Positions 43,164 through 55,200 of a DNA stretch of 60,000 nucleotides are shown here, one piece after another. The position numbers and the translations under genes are program-made. Location: the NCBI GenBank assembly GCA_914767715.1, contig OU612071.1:2048001-2108000 (forward strand), given 5' to 3'. This DNA is from Membranipora membranacea (lineage: Eukaryota; Bryozoa; Gymnolaemata; Cheilostomatida; Membraniporidae). Each line of letters opens with the position of its first letter. Within the stretch, counting starts at the first letter, position 1. Under the pieces are notes generated by a model. It was not told where the DNA came from. It saw only the letters and a program-made list of their open reading frames with translations, and searched no databases.

Positions 43164-45851
43164 CTGGTGGTTTGAGTGAAAAAGCCAAGATACAGTACAT
43201 GTATGCTGATTACCGGTAAGCCCAGCCCTTCTATCTATAGTGTAGCATCTTCACAGAGTTGCTGTAAAATACTGGGCAGAGGGTGTAATATTCTGCAACA
43301 TTATAAATCCACAGTCTATTGGGCTGACGTGTACTGTTAGTCCATATTTGGAAGTATGTAGCGAAAGCGAAAACTGTCCAATAGCTATAAGCTATGTAAG
43401 TGTATAGACAGGATACCCTCGGTTGATCACAGGGTATCTCTGGAGACATAAAAGATGGAGTATAATTCAGATCCCGCATTAATTGTAGACACTTGGTAAT
43501 CTATCTACAGGGATTTACTTGTGCGGGAGTAATAATATTGACCAAATTTTTTTTTATGCGACTTACTTTTACCAATTTGCTATGCTCAAAATTAAACCTA
43601 AAAACTAATGAGATCATGGTAATTACACGGAGCATAGCATGTCTTATCAAGACAGGCTACATTGAGCCATATTTAATAGCGTTAAGCGTGATGATTAATG
43701 ATAAATATTGATTTATAATTCATTAGAAAATCAATATCATGCAGTGCACCTGGTTTGGCACACTCTGTGACACTGTAATTCAACTATAAACTGAACTGAA
43801 AATTATTGTATTCCTACACTTTTTTATATCTAAGTTTCTTCTAAAAAAAGAAAATTAAATTTCAAAACTTTATCAGCAGAATCAAATATAGTTGAGGAAT
43901 GTGTAGCTATAATGATTTTGAGAAATACTAGATATGTACTGAGAAAAATCGCTGAATGTAAATCAGTCATTATTGATTGATAGGGCATTGTTTATGAGAG
44001 TCCTACATATGACATCATATTCTCGCTTATAAATGTAAACAAATTGTTATGATGTATTTGGCGCCAAATCGGAGCACGTGAACATAATCGGAACTGGGTG
44101 ATCTATCAACCTGGATAGGGACGGGAGAAAGTGAATCTGGCCCGTACCCCCTCTTTAATTGCCCCGAAATAATAATAAGGTCAATTAAACAGCTACTATA
44201 CAGCATTCTATACTGACATTTGATTAGCCGTAGGATGTGTAATTAATCAATAAAATAGCATACGCCTTATTTATCAAAAAGGTACATCGTACATGGCGAA
44301 AGCTTTAACCGTTGCTTTAACACACAAGATTAGCTATATGACCCAAATAGTAAGTTTATATTGGTTAAATAAATGACTGCCCTTGTTGGACTGTTCTGAA
44401 TATCAATAACTATCTAGTATTTACTATTGTTGATATAATAAGTCTACAGGTAAACTGAAAGTAAGATTATGATGTGTAACACCGATCCTCTTAAACCATA
44501 AACTGAAGTCCTGTGAACACTCTCACAGCTCATCATCAATCATTATCAATAAGATGGGCTATCCTCCTGCGCCATGGCCCGCCTCAAACCATTATGTTTG
44601 GGTCAAACTAAAACAAAATGCCTCGTAGCATTGTATGTTCAAAATTGGTTGCAGAGAGGGATTGAGCATGTCAAAGATCAATGTTGGCATCTCATCCCCA
44701 AAGCCTTCTCTGTGGTGGTCAATAGACTCAGAATTCTGATGAAAAATTACTCACACAAACACAATTATTACTATTATAATGAGTAAACTATGATACATGG
44801 GCACATCGACCCAGTTCAGCTGCAGAACCCCTACAATCTTGATTGAAAGCAGCCATTATATAATATTATACCCCAGTCTACCTTCAGCTTCCATATAGTA
44901 TTATAATGAGAGATGGACAAAAATCTGAATCTCACCAAATGAGCTGAATAGCTCTCTGATACTTTCTCTTACCAATCCCAAAGGACTCTATCTCGATAAG
45001 TCTGCTCACCACTTGAGCACTAATATTGGTGAGCACCGAGTGTAAATCTATAACATACGGATCAGTCAGGTCACATATCTATAGAGATGTAGCCGCTGGT
45101 ATCAATGGCAGTGAACTTCTTTAGTATGTTTATTTGGGGATAACATTTCTGTGTTAAATGACAAACAATTTTTCTTATCATTGCTGTCAATTTCATTGAT
45201 TCACCACACAGCACTCATATCTGAGAGACAGACTGGTAGATTTTGCTACTCAGTCAGAGTTGACCACAATATTTCAGTTGGTTCCAACAGATTCAGATTT
45301 TTGTTACGAGCAGCTATTTAAATTCTTCATACCACTCGGAATACTGTGTCATTCTGGTTCATTTAATAACTAATTAAAAATAATTCTGAATAAAACTGAA
45401 TAATCATAGCAGTAATAAATCAAAATGAATCAGATTATCAATAATTTAAGAACAACAGTTAAATGAATAATATTTATTTACAAGAACATGAGGAAATTCT
45501 CATCAAGTTAGATAAATAATAGTTATTTACAAATATCAATGTTCACTTAGAGTTTACAGGCATAACAATATAATGGATAATAAAATATTATGGATAATAA
45601 AACTTGCAGACAGACAAAGGAAAAATGATACTAAAGCTTCTTCTCGTCAAACTGACAGTGCTGATTCATCTAGAAGCTATTCTCACTACATACATATAAT
45701 ATTAATGAGAGTAAAAGTAAACTATACAACAATGGAATCTGTCATTGAGTGATTTACCTTTTACAGGTGATACTACAAGAAGCCACATGGATAATATTGA
45801 GTAATCTCAAGAACTGCTATTGAGACGAGGTCTTTGAAGTGGCCTCTTCCA
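43164..45851. other. Intergenic or 3' flank, no gene seen
   Basis: AT-rich sequence with short ORFs only. It lies between the possible terminal exon at 43031 and the 3' exons of the nucleotidyltransferase gene. Confidence 0.45.
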
Positions 45852-45925
45852 TTATTTTACTAGCTTTAACTTCTTTTTTTTTCTGATGACAAAATACTGT
45901 TCTTTTGTTTCGTCATCAAAACCTG
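45852..45925 (-). CDS. Possible alternative terminal exon of the ankyrin-nucleotidyltransferase gene
   Basis: A good acceptor (ATTTATTTTCAG, then exon from 45925) opens a frame that, if joined in the phase of the donor at 47300, would encode AGFDDETKEQYFVIRKKKK and five more residues before a stop at 45852. A basic Lys tail would replace the acidic end given by the exon at 46150-46208. The evidence is splice signal plus phase only. Confidence 0.25.
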
Positions 45926-46149
45926 CTGAAAATAAATATATAAAACATGAGACCAGTCAGGTCTTCCCTTCAGCATATTTTGGTAGCAAGCAAGTTTATT
46001 CATGTAAGGCACTTTGATAACACAATAAAGATATTTTTTGTCAGACATACAGAACTCACGCACATCATTATTTATTATATTGTCATGAAAACTGACCAAC
46101 CTTTGTTGCACGGTGCCCTCATATAGGCCTTAGTCTCGTTTTTATCGGT

Positions 46150-46208
46150 TCAAAGATTCTTGCGCAACAATTCTTCACGCATCGGAAGTAAGACATCAGC
46201 ACTATCAC
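46150..46208 (-). CDS. Probable terminal exon of the ankyrin-nucleotidyltransferase gene
   Basis: A 59-nt exon follows the acceptor GTGTTTACAG and, in the phase left by both the 47300 donor and the 46928-46911 microexon, reads GDSADVLLPMREELLRKNL and TGA. The amphipathic helix in this tail continues the helical C-terminus of the large exon. Without it, the main ORF would read through its donor and stop five codons later at 47283. Confidence 0.55.
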
Positions 46209-49200
46209 CTGTAAACACAAAGCTGATGCTTTATGTCAGTAAATCTAAGGTTGTCTAAAGGAGAATTCCAATGAGACTATCATGAGCAACAGAACTAATG
46301 ACATGATCTTATCACACAATGCCTATACCAATGCTGGAATTGCTAATTATCAGCAGCAGAAATAGGAGCCACAGCTATGCTGATAGTCCAGCTATTAAAT
46401 AATTAGCTAGAGTTGAGCAGAGACAGAACTACACCAAGTCACAATAAGCAAGGGTGTATGAGGCAGAAAAGCATCCGCGTGTGTTTTAATATTTTGCCGG
46501 CACCTTTTCCCTTTAATTTTGGAAGCTATCATGAAATATTAAACATAGGTTATTGAAAAGTACAGGTGCCCCAATGCAAGTTAGTGGCATCAAATTACCA
46601 ACCCCAAAGTATTGACTGACTTTAAGCAATTTATACGGTATTTACATATCTGAATATCTGAAAGGTGTTATATCAATGTGAGCCTGAGTTATATCTAAAG
46701 CTTTACAAACACATGCTTAAATGCTGAGCCTACTCGATGTGCGAGCTGAACTTCCAGGACAGTTAGGGTGAGCAAGGAAGCTGTGGTACGCAAAAAATAT
46801 CTGACTTGTGACTTATATGTTTTACGCTCAATGCCGTCGATTGCAGAAGTGAAACCTGATACGGGGGTCAGATGCCATGACAGTTGTGACGAGGTGAAGG
46901 GAAATCTTACCTATGTGCACTTGTTTGGCTGAAATGTAAGAAATAAAATGTCTGAGATTTGTGAGTAGGTTTGGTTATAATTTAATCAATGCAGAGATGG
47001 CAGTCTCCAGGCAGTGCGACATAAGGTTTCACAAACAAATGCCTCAGTTCAGTGATTGATACGTGGTGTCAAGATGAACTGCTGTGTATTTCTTTTGAAT
47101 ATTTGGACACGCTAGATTTGGAATTTTCAATCAAATTTCATCCGATGTTGTATTGAAATTTCATTCAATTCTTTACAAGTTTAGTAACAGACCAATAGCC
47201 TCTTGACTTTTTTTGACAGGGTGCGGTTTTTTTCTGTTTATGTACTACTCTGACATCATATAAGACTTTGTGCGGATTGATCTCATGAACACTTCTCACC
47301 TTTACTGCAGTGCTGACTGATATATCTATCTAAACTCTTCTTCTCCTCACTGCGTCGTTCCTCCATCTTTCTTGCTTTTTCCTCTAGAGCTTTTGCTTGT
47401 TCATTTTGTCTGAGAGCTCTTAGAATGTTACCTCTTTCTGTCACAAGAGCAGCATACTCCTCATTACAGGAGGATTCTCTGTAAGCCTCTTCCATATAAC
47501 CTTGCGCTTCAAACAGTGAATCATTTGCCTTCTTCACGTCACCATTCTCTTTCTCTACTCCACCAATAGCCACAAGAACTCGGGCAGCATGCAGATTTGA
47601 ACGATTTTCATGGTACACCTTTAAGGCCGCCATGTAATGCTTGTTTGCTAGCCCCATGTCTCCACCATTGCGCTTTGCCAAGTCACCTCGTGTTTTCTCT
47701 AGTCTCCCATAGTCTCCATGAGTCGGCTGATTTGGATGAGCTTCGTTGAGTGTCATCTTAGCTGTCTGATACCACTGATCAATATCTTCTGGTTTTTCAG
47801 CGTCAACTGATGTCTCCACGTCACAGTCAAACAAGTTACTTCTCAGCAGGTCATCCTCTGGAAGCAGCTCAAGTCCAGGTCCCAGGTTACCAGTAGCATG
47901 CAGTGCACCTTGAATCAAGCTGATTTCACACTCAAGACTTTTCCTTCGATCATCATCAGTTATCAGCTTTTTGGTGATGTCAGAGGCAGTGTCAACATAT
48001 TGCCTATGCCCAAACTTTTCTGCTAGATCAGTGAGAATTGCTACCTTTGTATTGCCGTCAACGTTTTTGTCAATTACCAATTTCAAGCCTAGAGACCGAG
48101 ACTTTGTGAAGTATTGCTGAGAGATGTCCTTGTTGCCATTCTTAGCGAAAATTTCACCAATAGCATAGACACAGTGTGCTGCTTCCCTAGAAGGATTGTT
48201 AACATATTTAAGTCTGCCTTCCAAACTCAGCTGATCGAATCCTTCAATCAAGCCTTGATCACTGCTCTTCCCGCCCGTTGCTGCATAGATAATGAGCTCC
48301 TTGAGAACTTTGAACAGCATTTGCAAAGGTTTCACTCTATTAGGGAACAGCTGCATGAGAACTTTGGCTGTTTCAAGCAGCACAACAGCCTTTTCAAATG
48401 GTGAATTGTTTTCAGTCAAACTGTTCAGGGATATCTCACGGTGTATGGTAATAATTTTCTCATGTGATTGTTGAGTTGGATATGAATGTTTCAGAACTAA
48501 CTCATACGCTTTCTTAGCATCTCTAAGCTTCCCCATCCCGTTGTTACACCTTCCCATACCCCTGTAGACCTCAGTAAGTTTGACTCCGTACTCTGTAAGC
48601 CTCAGCCTGTCATCATGTAGACGCTGGTACAGCTCCAGGGCCTGTTTGTAGTTCTTTAACTGGAGATGAGAATGTGCCAGAGTGTAGAAAATATTCGGAT
48701 CATCAGTAGCTATATCGGCTTGAACAACTTTGCTCCATTGACGACAAAAGAAGTCTGCGAGAGAAGAACTCATGGGGTTTTCATTTACCTCCATTATAGT
48801 GGCTTGCTTTATATCTTCTGCTGTCGAAAGGTTATTCATGATGGAAAGGTGATACTGCATATCTAGGATACTCTTGCTTAGGGTGTAGAACTCCTCTGTT
48901 GCTATTCTCCAGAGTTTACGACCAACAAAGACAAACTTCTCCTCTCCTCCATCTCTGGCCATGATTATATCTGTCTCTGTTTCCTCTGTATTCCCTGTGG
49001 TGAACTCATCACGCTTAGCGTCCATGTATAAATAGCACCTCAGACGTGAGTAGGATGCAAAGGCAAGAAGAAAGTGAAGTGAGTGTGCAAAACTCCTTTT
49101 TGACTCTTTTCTCCATGTTTCCAACGTTCGCCATGAGTCACACTCTGATGAACAGTTGATGATTGCGCTGTCTAAAAGAACAAGTGATGGGAACCGATAG

Positions 49201-52200
49201 AGTAAAGTTTTAGCGTTCAATGTGAATCCTGCCGAATAATCATCAAACTGAGGCTGAAATCTGTACCGATTTATGTCACTGTGCAGCATCTGCAGGCTCA
49301 CACTCAGTCTGTCAGAGTTCATTTTCTTGTCTATGGACTTTCTTTTAGCCTCAAAGCTTTTGAGCAGAGTTTCTTTTTTTACATGCGAGTATATAAGAGA
49401 GGTGAATCTCAGCATAGCAGTAATATCACCTTTCATAGCCTCTTCAGGGTCTGGGTGTTTGAAAGTTTCCTTATATACTTTACTGAGTGCACTTGGAGTA
49501 GTAAGAAACTGATTGGGATGCTCAGAATTTCCTGTCGGGACATTCCCTGATGTTTTAGTTATCCCATCGATTTGGTAGCCATGATCTCTTCCATCAACAT
49601 ACCATCCTGACAGTTCCTCAATGTCTAGTGAGCTCAGCTTTGTTTCCCTGAGGGCACCTATGTAGAAATATGTCATGACCGCCAGCCGCTCAAAATACTC
49701 AGTGTGACGTGCTTTCTGAATCAGAAAAAGGTACTCAATATCAGAATAAGGTGTCGCCTCACCTCTACCTAGTGAGCCTATCCCGACCACAGAGAATACA
49801 CAAGGAGGCTCAGCCTTAATACTCTCTAGAGACTTCTCAACAACAAGCGCAGCGAATTCCTTCATCTTCTCATTAGAATATTTCACGAGTTGTTCCATTT
49901 CTTGGGTTTTATAATGCGGTGTCTTCCTCTCCAGTTCCGTTATCTGTTCTTTTAGCTCACTTCTAATTGAAGAGAGTCTGTCATGAAGAGCTTCAACGTT
50001 CTTGTAGAAGAACTCAGCATTTAAGTTCTCGTCAAAAAAAGTCTGGAGTGCTGCCCAGGCTCTTCTGTTCCATGGATCATCCAGTGATGAACTGAATCTC
50101 ACAGCAGCTGAGTTATATAGGGTGAATGCCTGTATCATAAATATGATGATATTTCATTTAGTTTTTAAGCAATTCAGAGAAATTTTCCAACAATGGAATG
50201 GATTGATACAAACTCATTAATTTGTTGATACTAATCAAAGTGAAGAGCTTCAAATCTCCTTCGTCTGTTCTGTCTGTCAGTAAGAGTGTGTGAGTGTGAG
50301 AGGAAGCTAAGTGTTAATGCTACCTCAAACAATAAGTATAACACCAAAAGCATCAATATCACCGTCGTTCATTCAAATGATAATTTCTAATTCATGATAG
50401 TGTTCCATTCATGACATCACACTCACAACACAAAGATTTTACCAACTTCAGGGGGCCATGATCATTAGGGCATTTCATATATATTTATATCTCGTGAACC
50501 TATAACTATAATTGGTTGAGAAACGTTTTGAAGAATTTTGTTTCTATAAATATTGCCAGTTTTAGCTGCATACTAAGGCTATTTAAAAGGCGGCACCGGA
50601 ACTTTGCCGACCTGCCGATTGCCGATGGGCCTGTTCTCAGATATTTCAGTCCTAGCATTTGATTTCCAACCTAAATGCAAAATGCAAGTGCATATGCTTA
50701 CAGTATGCAAGTGCATATACTAACAGTACCCCCAGCACATGTTGGTAACCCATTTAGGGCAGTTAACTGACTGAACTTACCATGTTTCCTTGCTTCTTCC
50801 CCCTTCTTCCTCTCCCTTGTGAAAATTTTTCTTTTTGCATGGGGCCGCCATCTTTCTTTGAAATGTTTTGGGAAATGCGCTCTCATTCTCATTTTGAAAA
50901 GACAACCCTCATGCTTTTTGAAAGAAACATTGCCTTTTTATTGTTATTCAATAAAATACAAATGTTGGAATTTTTATCCAGTGCATTTCTCTTATTCCTT
51001 TTATGCTGCCAGGGATTTAAAAGTGTTTTGAGTTTAGTCAAAGCATGAATGAAGCTCTCTGGATTCAGGGATTTAATAAATTGTTTGTGTATTTCCGAAA
51101 TGTATCATAATAGATTATCGGTAGCCAGTTAAGACAGGTTCACTATCAGCCTCTGCTGGATTGATTATCAATACCCAACTCTACATACCACTGTGTCAGC
51201 AAATTTGGCACAATGCATGAAGATATGAGTTAGGCACTTCTGACAAGTTATAAAAACTTAAAAAGAGGTCTAGTCTACGCAGCTACAACTGTGACAATAT
51301 TGTTGTTGAATCTATTGTCAAATGTCTATCACCCATTTCGTTTAGATCAAGCCATGGTAAGCGTTTCTGTTTCATACTGTTATCAGTTTTACTGGGTTCC
51401 ATTGCCTTATGATACTCGCTGCTGAAGAAAGGCTCATTGACATGAAAAATTTTTTGCCAATTTTATTAACCTTTGGGAAGAATTATTGGTCCTAATCAAC
51501 TACATATATTATATATATAGCTATGGGGTGCGACCCCTGCAAGTACTAGGGAGGGAAGAGGTCTAAACATAGACCTAAAAATAGTAAACCTATTTTTAGG
51601 TCTATGGGTCTAAACTGTTTGCATAGTATTGCTTGGTATCCTTAGTAGGCACTGATGTGTACTTGTGATAAGTATCAGTACACAGTTGTTACCATTGTCA
51701 TTGATTATGATTCAGGGGCGTATGCAAGATCAACACTAACATACACCATTTAAAATTTGTGAGAGTAATTCGGATGGTCACAGAGATTTTATTACTTCTA
51801 TATCTGACTAGCAAAATACATATGACAACAATAAATCAACAGTAAGAGTGATTTATTGACTTAATGGTCTTGTTCTGGTTTATAGTGAGGTTCAACTTGA
51901 TCTGCTCGACCTCTCTGATCTTGATTCTGTACTAGCCATTAGTGATGATGATCTCGATCATATTGATGGTAAGACAAACCCTTCATTAGAAGATTCAACA
52001 GATAAAGACAGACATTAGCCAAATCAAAAATAATCTCTTGCAGTTTTGGCTTCCTCTTACATTCCTTGTTTGGATTTATTTTTGCTGTCACACTATGCCA
52101 ACAATGGTTCGTAATTGGCTCTCGCTTTAGACTACGGCCGCTGTGGCGATTTTCCCCTTCTTGAGTTGAATTCATATTTGCATGAAACGTGGTTTAATGC

Positions 52201-55200
52201 AGCAGTTGTCCTCTTTTTGTCAGTGAGACTGCAACTCCAAAATATTATTCAGAAATAACTGTTAACGGTTATAACGAACTCGGAAATGCCATGGACTTGC
52301 GTATGCCAGAGGGGTTTCAAAAACTGAGCGTGGTATGAAAATACACAGAACTAAGAAGGGATGCGAAGTGGTGTTAGAGAACCTCAGTGTAGATAACTCT
52401 GCACCTAAGACGGATGGTACACTGCCCCAGGTTGAAAACCACAGTGGGCAGACAACCAATTCTCAAACACCCACCGAGCATCATGGGAGCAGTTGTGAAA
52501 GGCAGGAGGCTGAGTGGCCAAAGATGAGCAGTGTCAAGACTTGGCGTGAGCTTGACGAATATGCAGTTGTTGCTCTCAACTCTGCATTGACTGGAAGCGG
52601 TGAGAAAAAGGCCAAATGACTGCCTGCTATCCTCTTTTCAATCTGTGAGGAGAAGTTTGGCTTAGTTGCGAAACGAGGTGGAACTCAGTGCACCAAAATA
52701 CCAAATAGACGCCAATGTGAGAAAGGCAAACTGAGAACTCAGCAATGCGCGCTGAGAGAGAGAATGAGAAATTGCGGTGAATCAGAAAGGCATGAGCTTT
52801 CTGTATTGCTTATTGATGTCAAGGAACAAATAAGAAGGCTAGCCAGAGCTGAGGCCTTGAGGAAGAAGAGTAATTTGAAGCGAAAGAACTTGAACAATTT
52901 CATGATAAATCCATACGGATTTGCCAAGAAGTTGTTTGAGCAGAGCAAGAGTGGAGAGCTTAAGGCTTGTCAGGCAGAAGTTGAGGCACACTTGGCAAAA
53001 GTGTACGGTAACAAGAGCGAGGTGAACGCTGATATTGCTGGGCTTAAACGTCCAACATCTCCAGGTTTCAGTTTTGAGATGGTTGATATCAAGCTTGGAG
53101 AAGTTGCACATGTAGTTACCAAGGCACGTGCCAAAATTGCTCCAGGCATTAATGGCATCAGTTATAAGCTATACAAGAAATGTCGAGGCATACTGGAGAT
53201 CTTGACTAAAGTGCTTAACCAAATCAGGAAGTCTGGCAAGATCCTAAATGAGTGGTGTTGTGCGAATGGTGTGTATATACCGAAAGAGGATAAGGCGGAG
53301 GACCTAGGGCAGTTTAGACCATTATCACTGCTAAATGTAGAAGGCAAGATATTCTTCAGCGTTCTGGCAAAACGCCTGACAGATTATCTTATGACAAGAT
53401 ACGAAGATCTGGTGACACAATGCAAAGACAAAGGTTGGAATTGCGAATTATTCGCAGTGGAAGTTGGCTGCCGTGGATTCATGGCTAGATCAGCTACCAA
53501 ATTTCTGACTAGAGTTGGGCTGTCGGGCAGAGAACTCAAACAAGCCACTAAAAGCATAGTACATGAGGCAGAAAGCACATCTGCATGGATTTGGCAACAG
53601 CACTGTGTAAAGACAAAAGCTAAGTAATCCTATTGCTTGTAAGCTGGGGTTTAACACACTCACTTTGTTTTGTGGAGTTTTCCAGCATTTAATTCTTTGT
53701 TTATAATCCTTGTAAGGATTAGATTGAGGGGATCAAGTGATGATTAGCAACCTGATCAGGGTAGAAGGCTAAGCGGGATTATGCCTTTAATACTCAAATT
53801 AAAGTAGTCTAATCTCTGCAGGGTGAAAAACCAAAGTGAGCCTGTGTTAGATCTAAGGCATTACAAACATAGGATTAAAAGCTTGGCCATCGCATAAAAG
53901 GCAGGCAGAGCGAGACAGGAGATCACAGTCAGCCCACTGGCTGTAGCGCAAACAAATCATCTCTCTGACTTGTGTATGAGTTGTACTATGCTCAATGTGA
54001 TGAATTTGAGTAGTGAACTATGGCACGAGGGGCGGGTGCCTTGACGATTAGCAATGTTGCGCCGATGATTTGAAGGAAAGCTAACCTCCCTGCACTGGTT
54101 TGGCTTAGAGTATAAGCATGAGAGTGATGGGGCGAACGTTGTTACACTGAGACAATGACGAGTTGGCAGCCTCCCTGGTTGCGCAACAGCGTAAACACAC
54201 CAATTATGTCAAACCACAGAAACGGTCAAAATGCACTGAGGGATCGATGAGATTGATTGAGATGCTCATCAACACACAGGGGTGGCTGCATGCTGCTGGG
54301 GCCGGCCATGAGGAGGTTGTACTAGAGAAGGCCTCGAAACAGCGCTTGACTCATGGTTTCTAGCTGAAGACCTGTGTGTTGTGCAGTGGTACGTGCACCA
54401 CTGTATGTTGTATCCTGAACAATGGATTCATTGATCCATCAGTTCAGAAGGCAGGCATCCCAGGATTCCCTGGATGTCTTGAGCATGTGAGCATGATTTG
54501 GTCAGCAATAAAATCTGCTAAACAAGCAAAATCAAACCTTGAGGTAATCTGGTTGGATTTGGCGAATGCCTATGGTTCTGTAACGCACAGCATAATTGAC
54601 CTCGCACTATCACACTTCTGGGTGCCCAACAGGCTAAGGGTTATGGTTGAGCGCTACTATAAAAAGTTCAAAATGTGATTCACTACTAAGAACTTTACCA
54701 CATGCTGGCAAGAGCTGGCAGTAGGCATCCCTATGGGATGTGCTATATCACCTTTACTATTCGTTATGGTGATGGAGATAGTTATACGGAATTCACAAGG
54801 CAGTGTGAATGGGATCCAGGTTGCGAATAACCAGATACTACCGCCGATGAGGGCCTTTATGGACGATATTACAATAATATCACCAGATAAGGCCCAGGTT
54901 GTAGAGAGATGTGCGATGCGATTCAAACCTAGCAACAGCCGGTCCCTATCTTTGTGTAAAGACAAACCTGTACCAAATACTTACTTCATAGCAACAGAGC
55001 ATATTCCCACGCTTACAGAGCAGCCTGTGAAGAGCTTAGGAAGATGGTATAGTTTACCGATCACAGCCAGGTTTCGCGGAAAAGAAGTGAAAAAGCAACT
55101 CAAAAATGGTCTGTCACAAATCCAAATGATCTGGTCACACAATGCCATGACAAAGGTTGGAATTGCGAATTATTTGCAGTGGAAGTTGGCTGCCGTGGAT

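Larger units (their letters stand above)
52270..54122 (+). mobile_element. R2-like LINE, copy 1, with internal deletion in the RT
   Basis: Located in the host gene's intron on the opposite strand. In order: a C2H2-type finger, a linker ORF, the N-terminal part of an RT, and then directly the C-terminal domain that I take for a restriction-like endonuclease. The middle of the RT (motifs A to C), present in copy 2, is deleted near 53390-53400. A 3' untranslated region of about 500 bp (53628-54122) is shared with copy 2. Confidence 0.75.

Noticed and set aside
48114-49550. Plus-strand ORFs within the large exon
   Set aside because: They are antisense shadows of the nucleotidyltransferase-TPR exon.
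50698-50892. Minus-strand ORF as an extra exon of the host gene
   Set aside because: The frame is rich in Arg/Lys but has no convincing acceptor, and half of it is the interspersed repeat; the linker exon joins the large exon in phase 0 without it.
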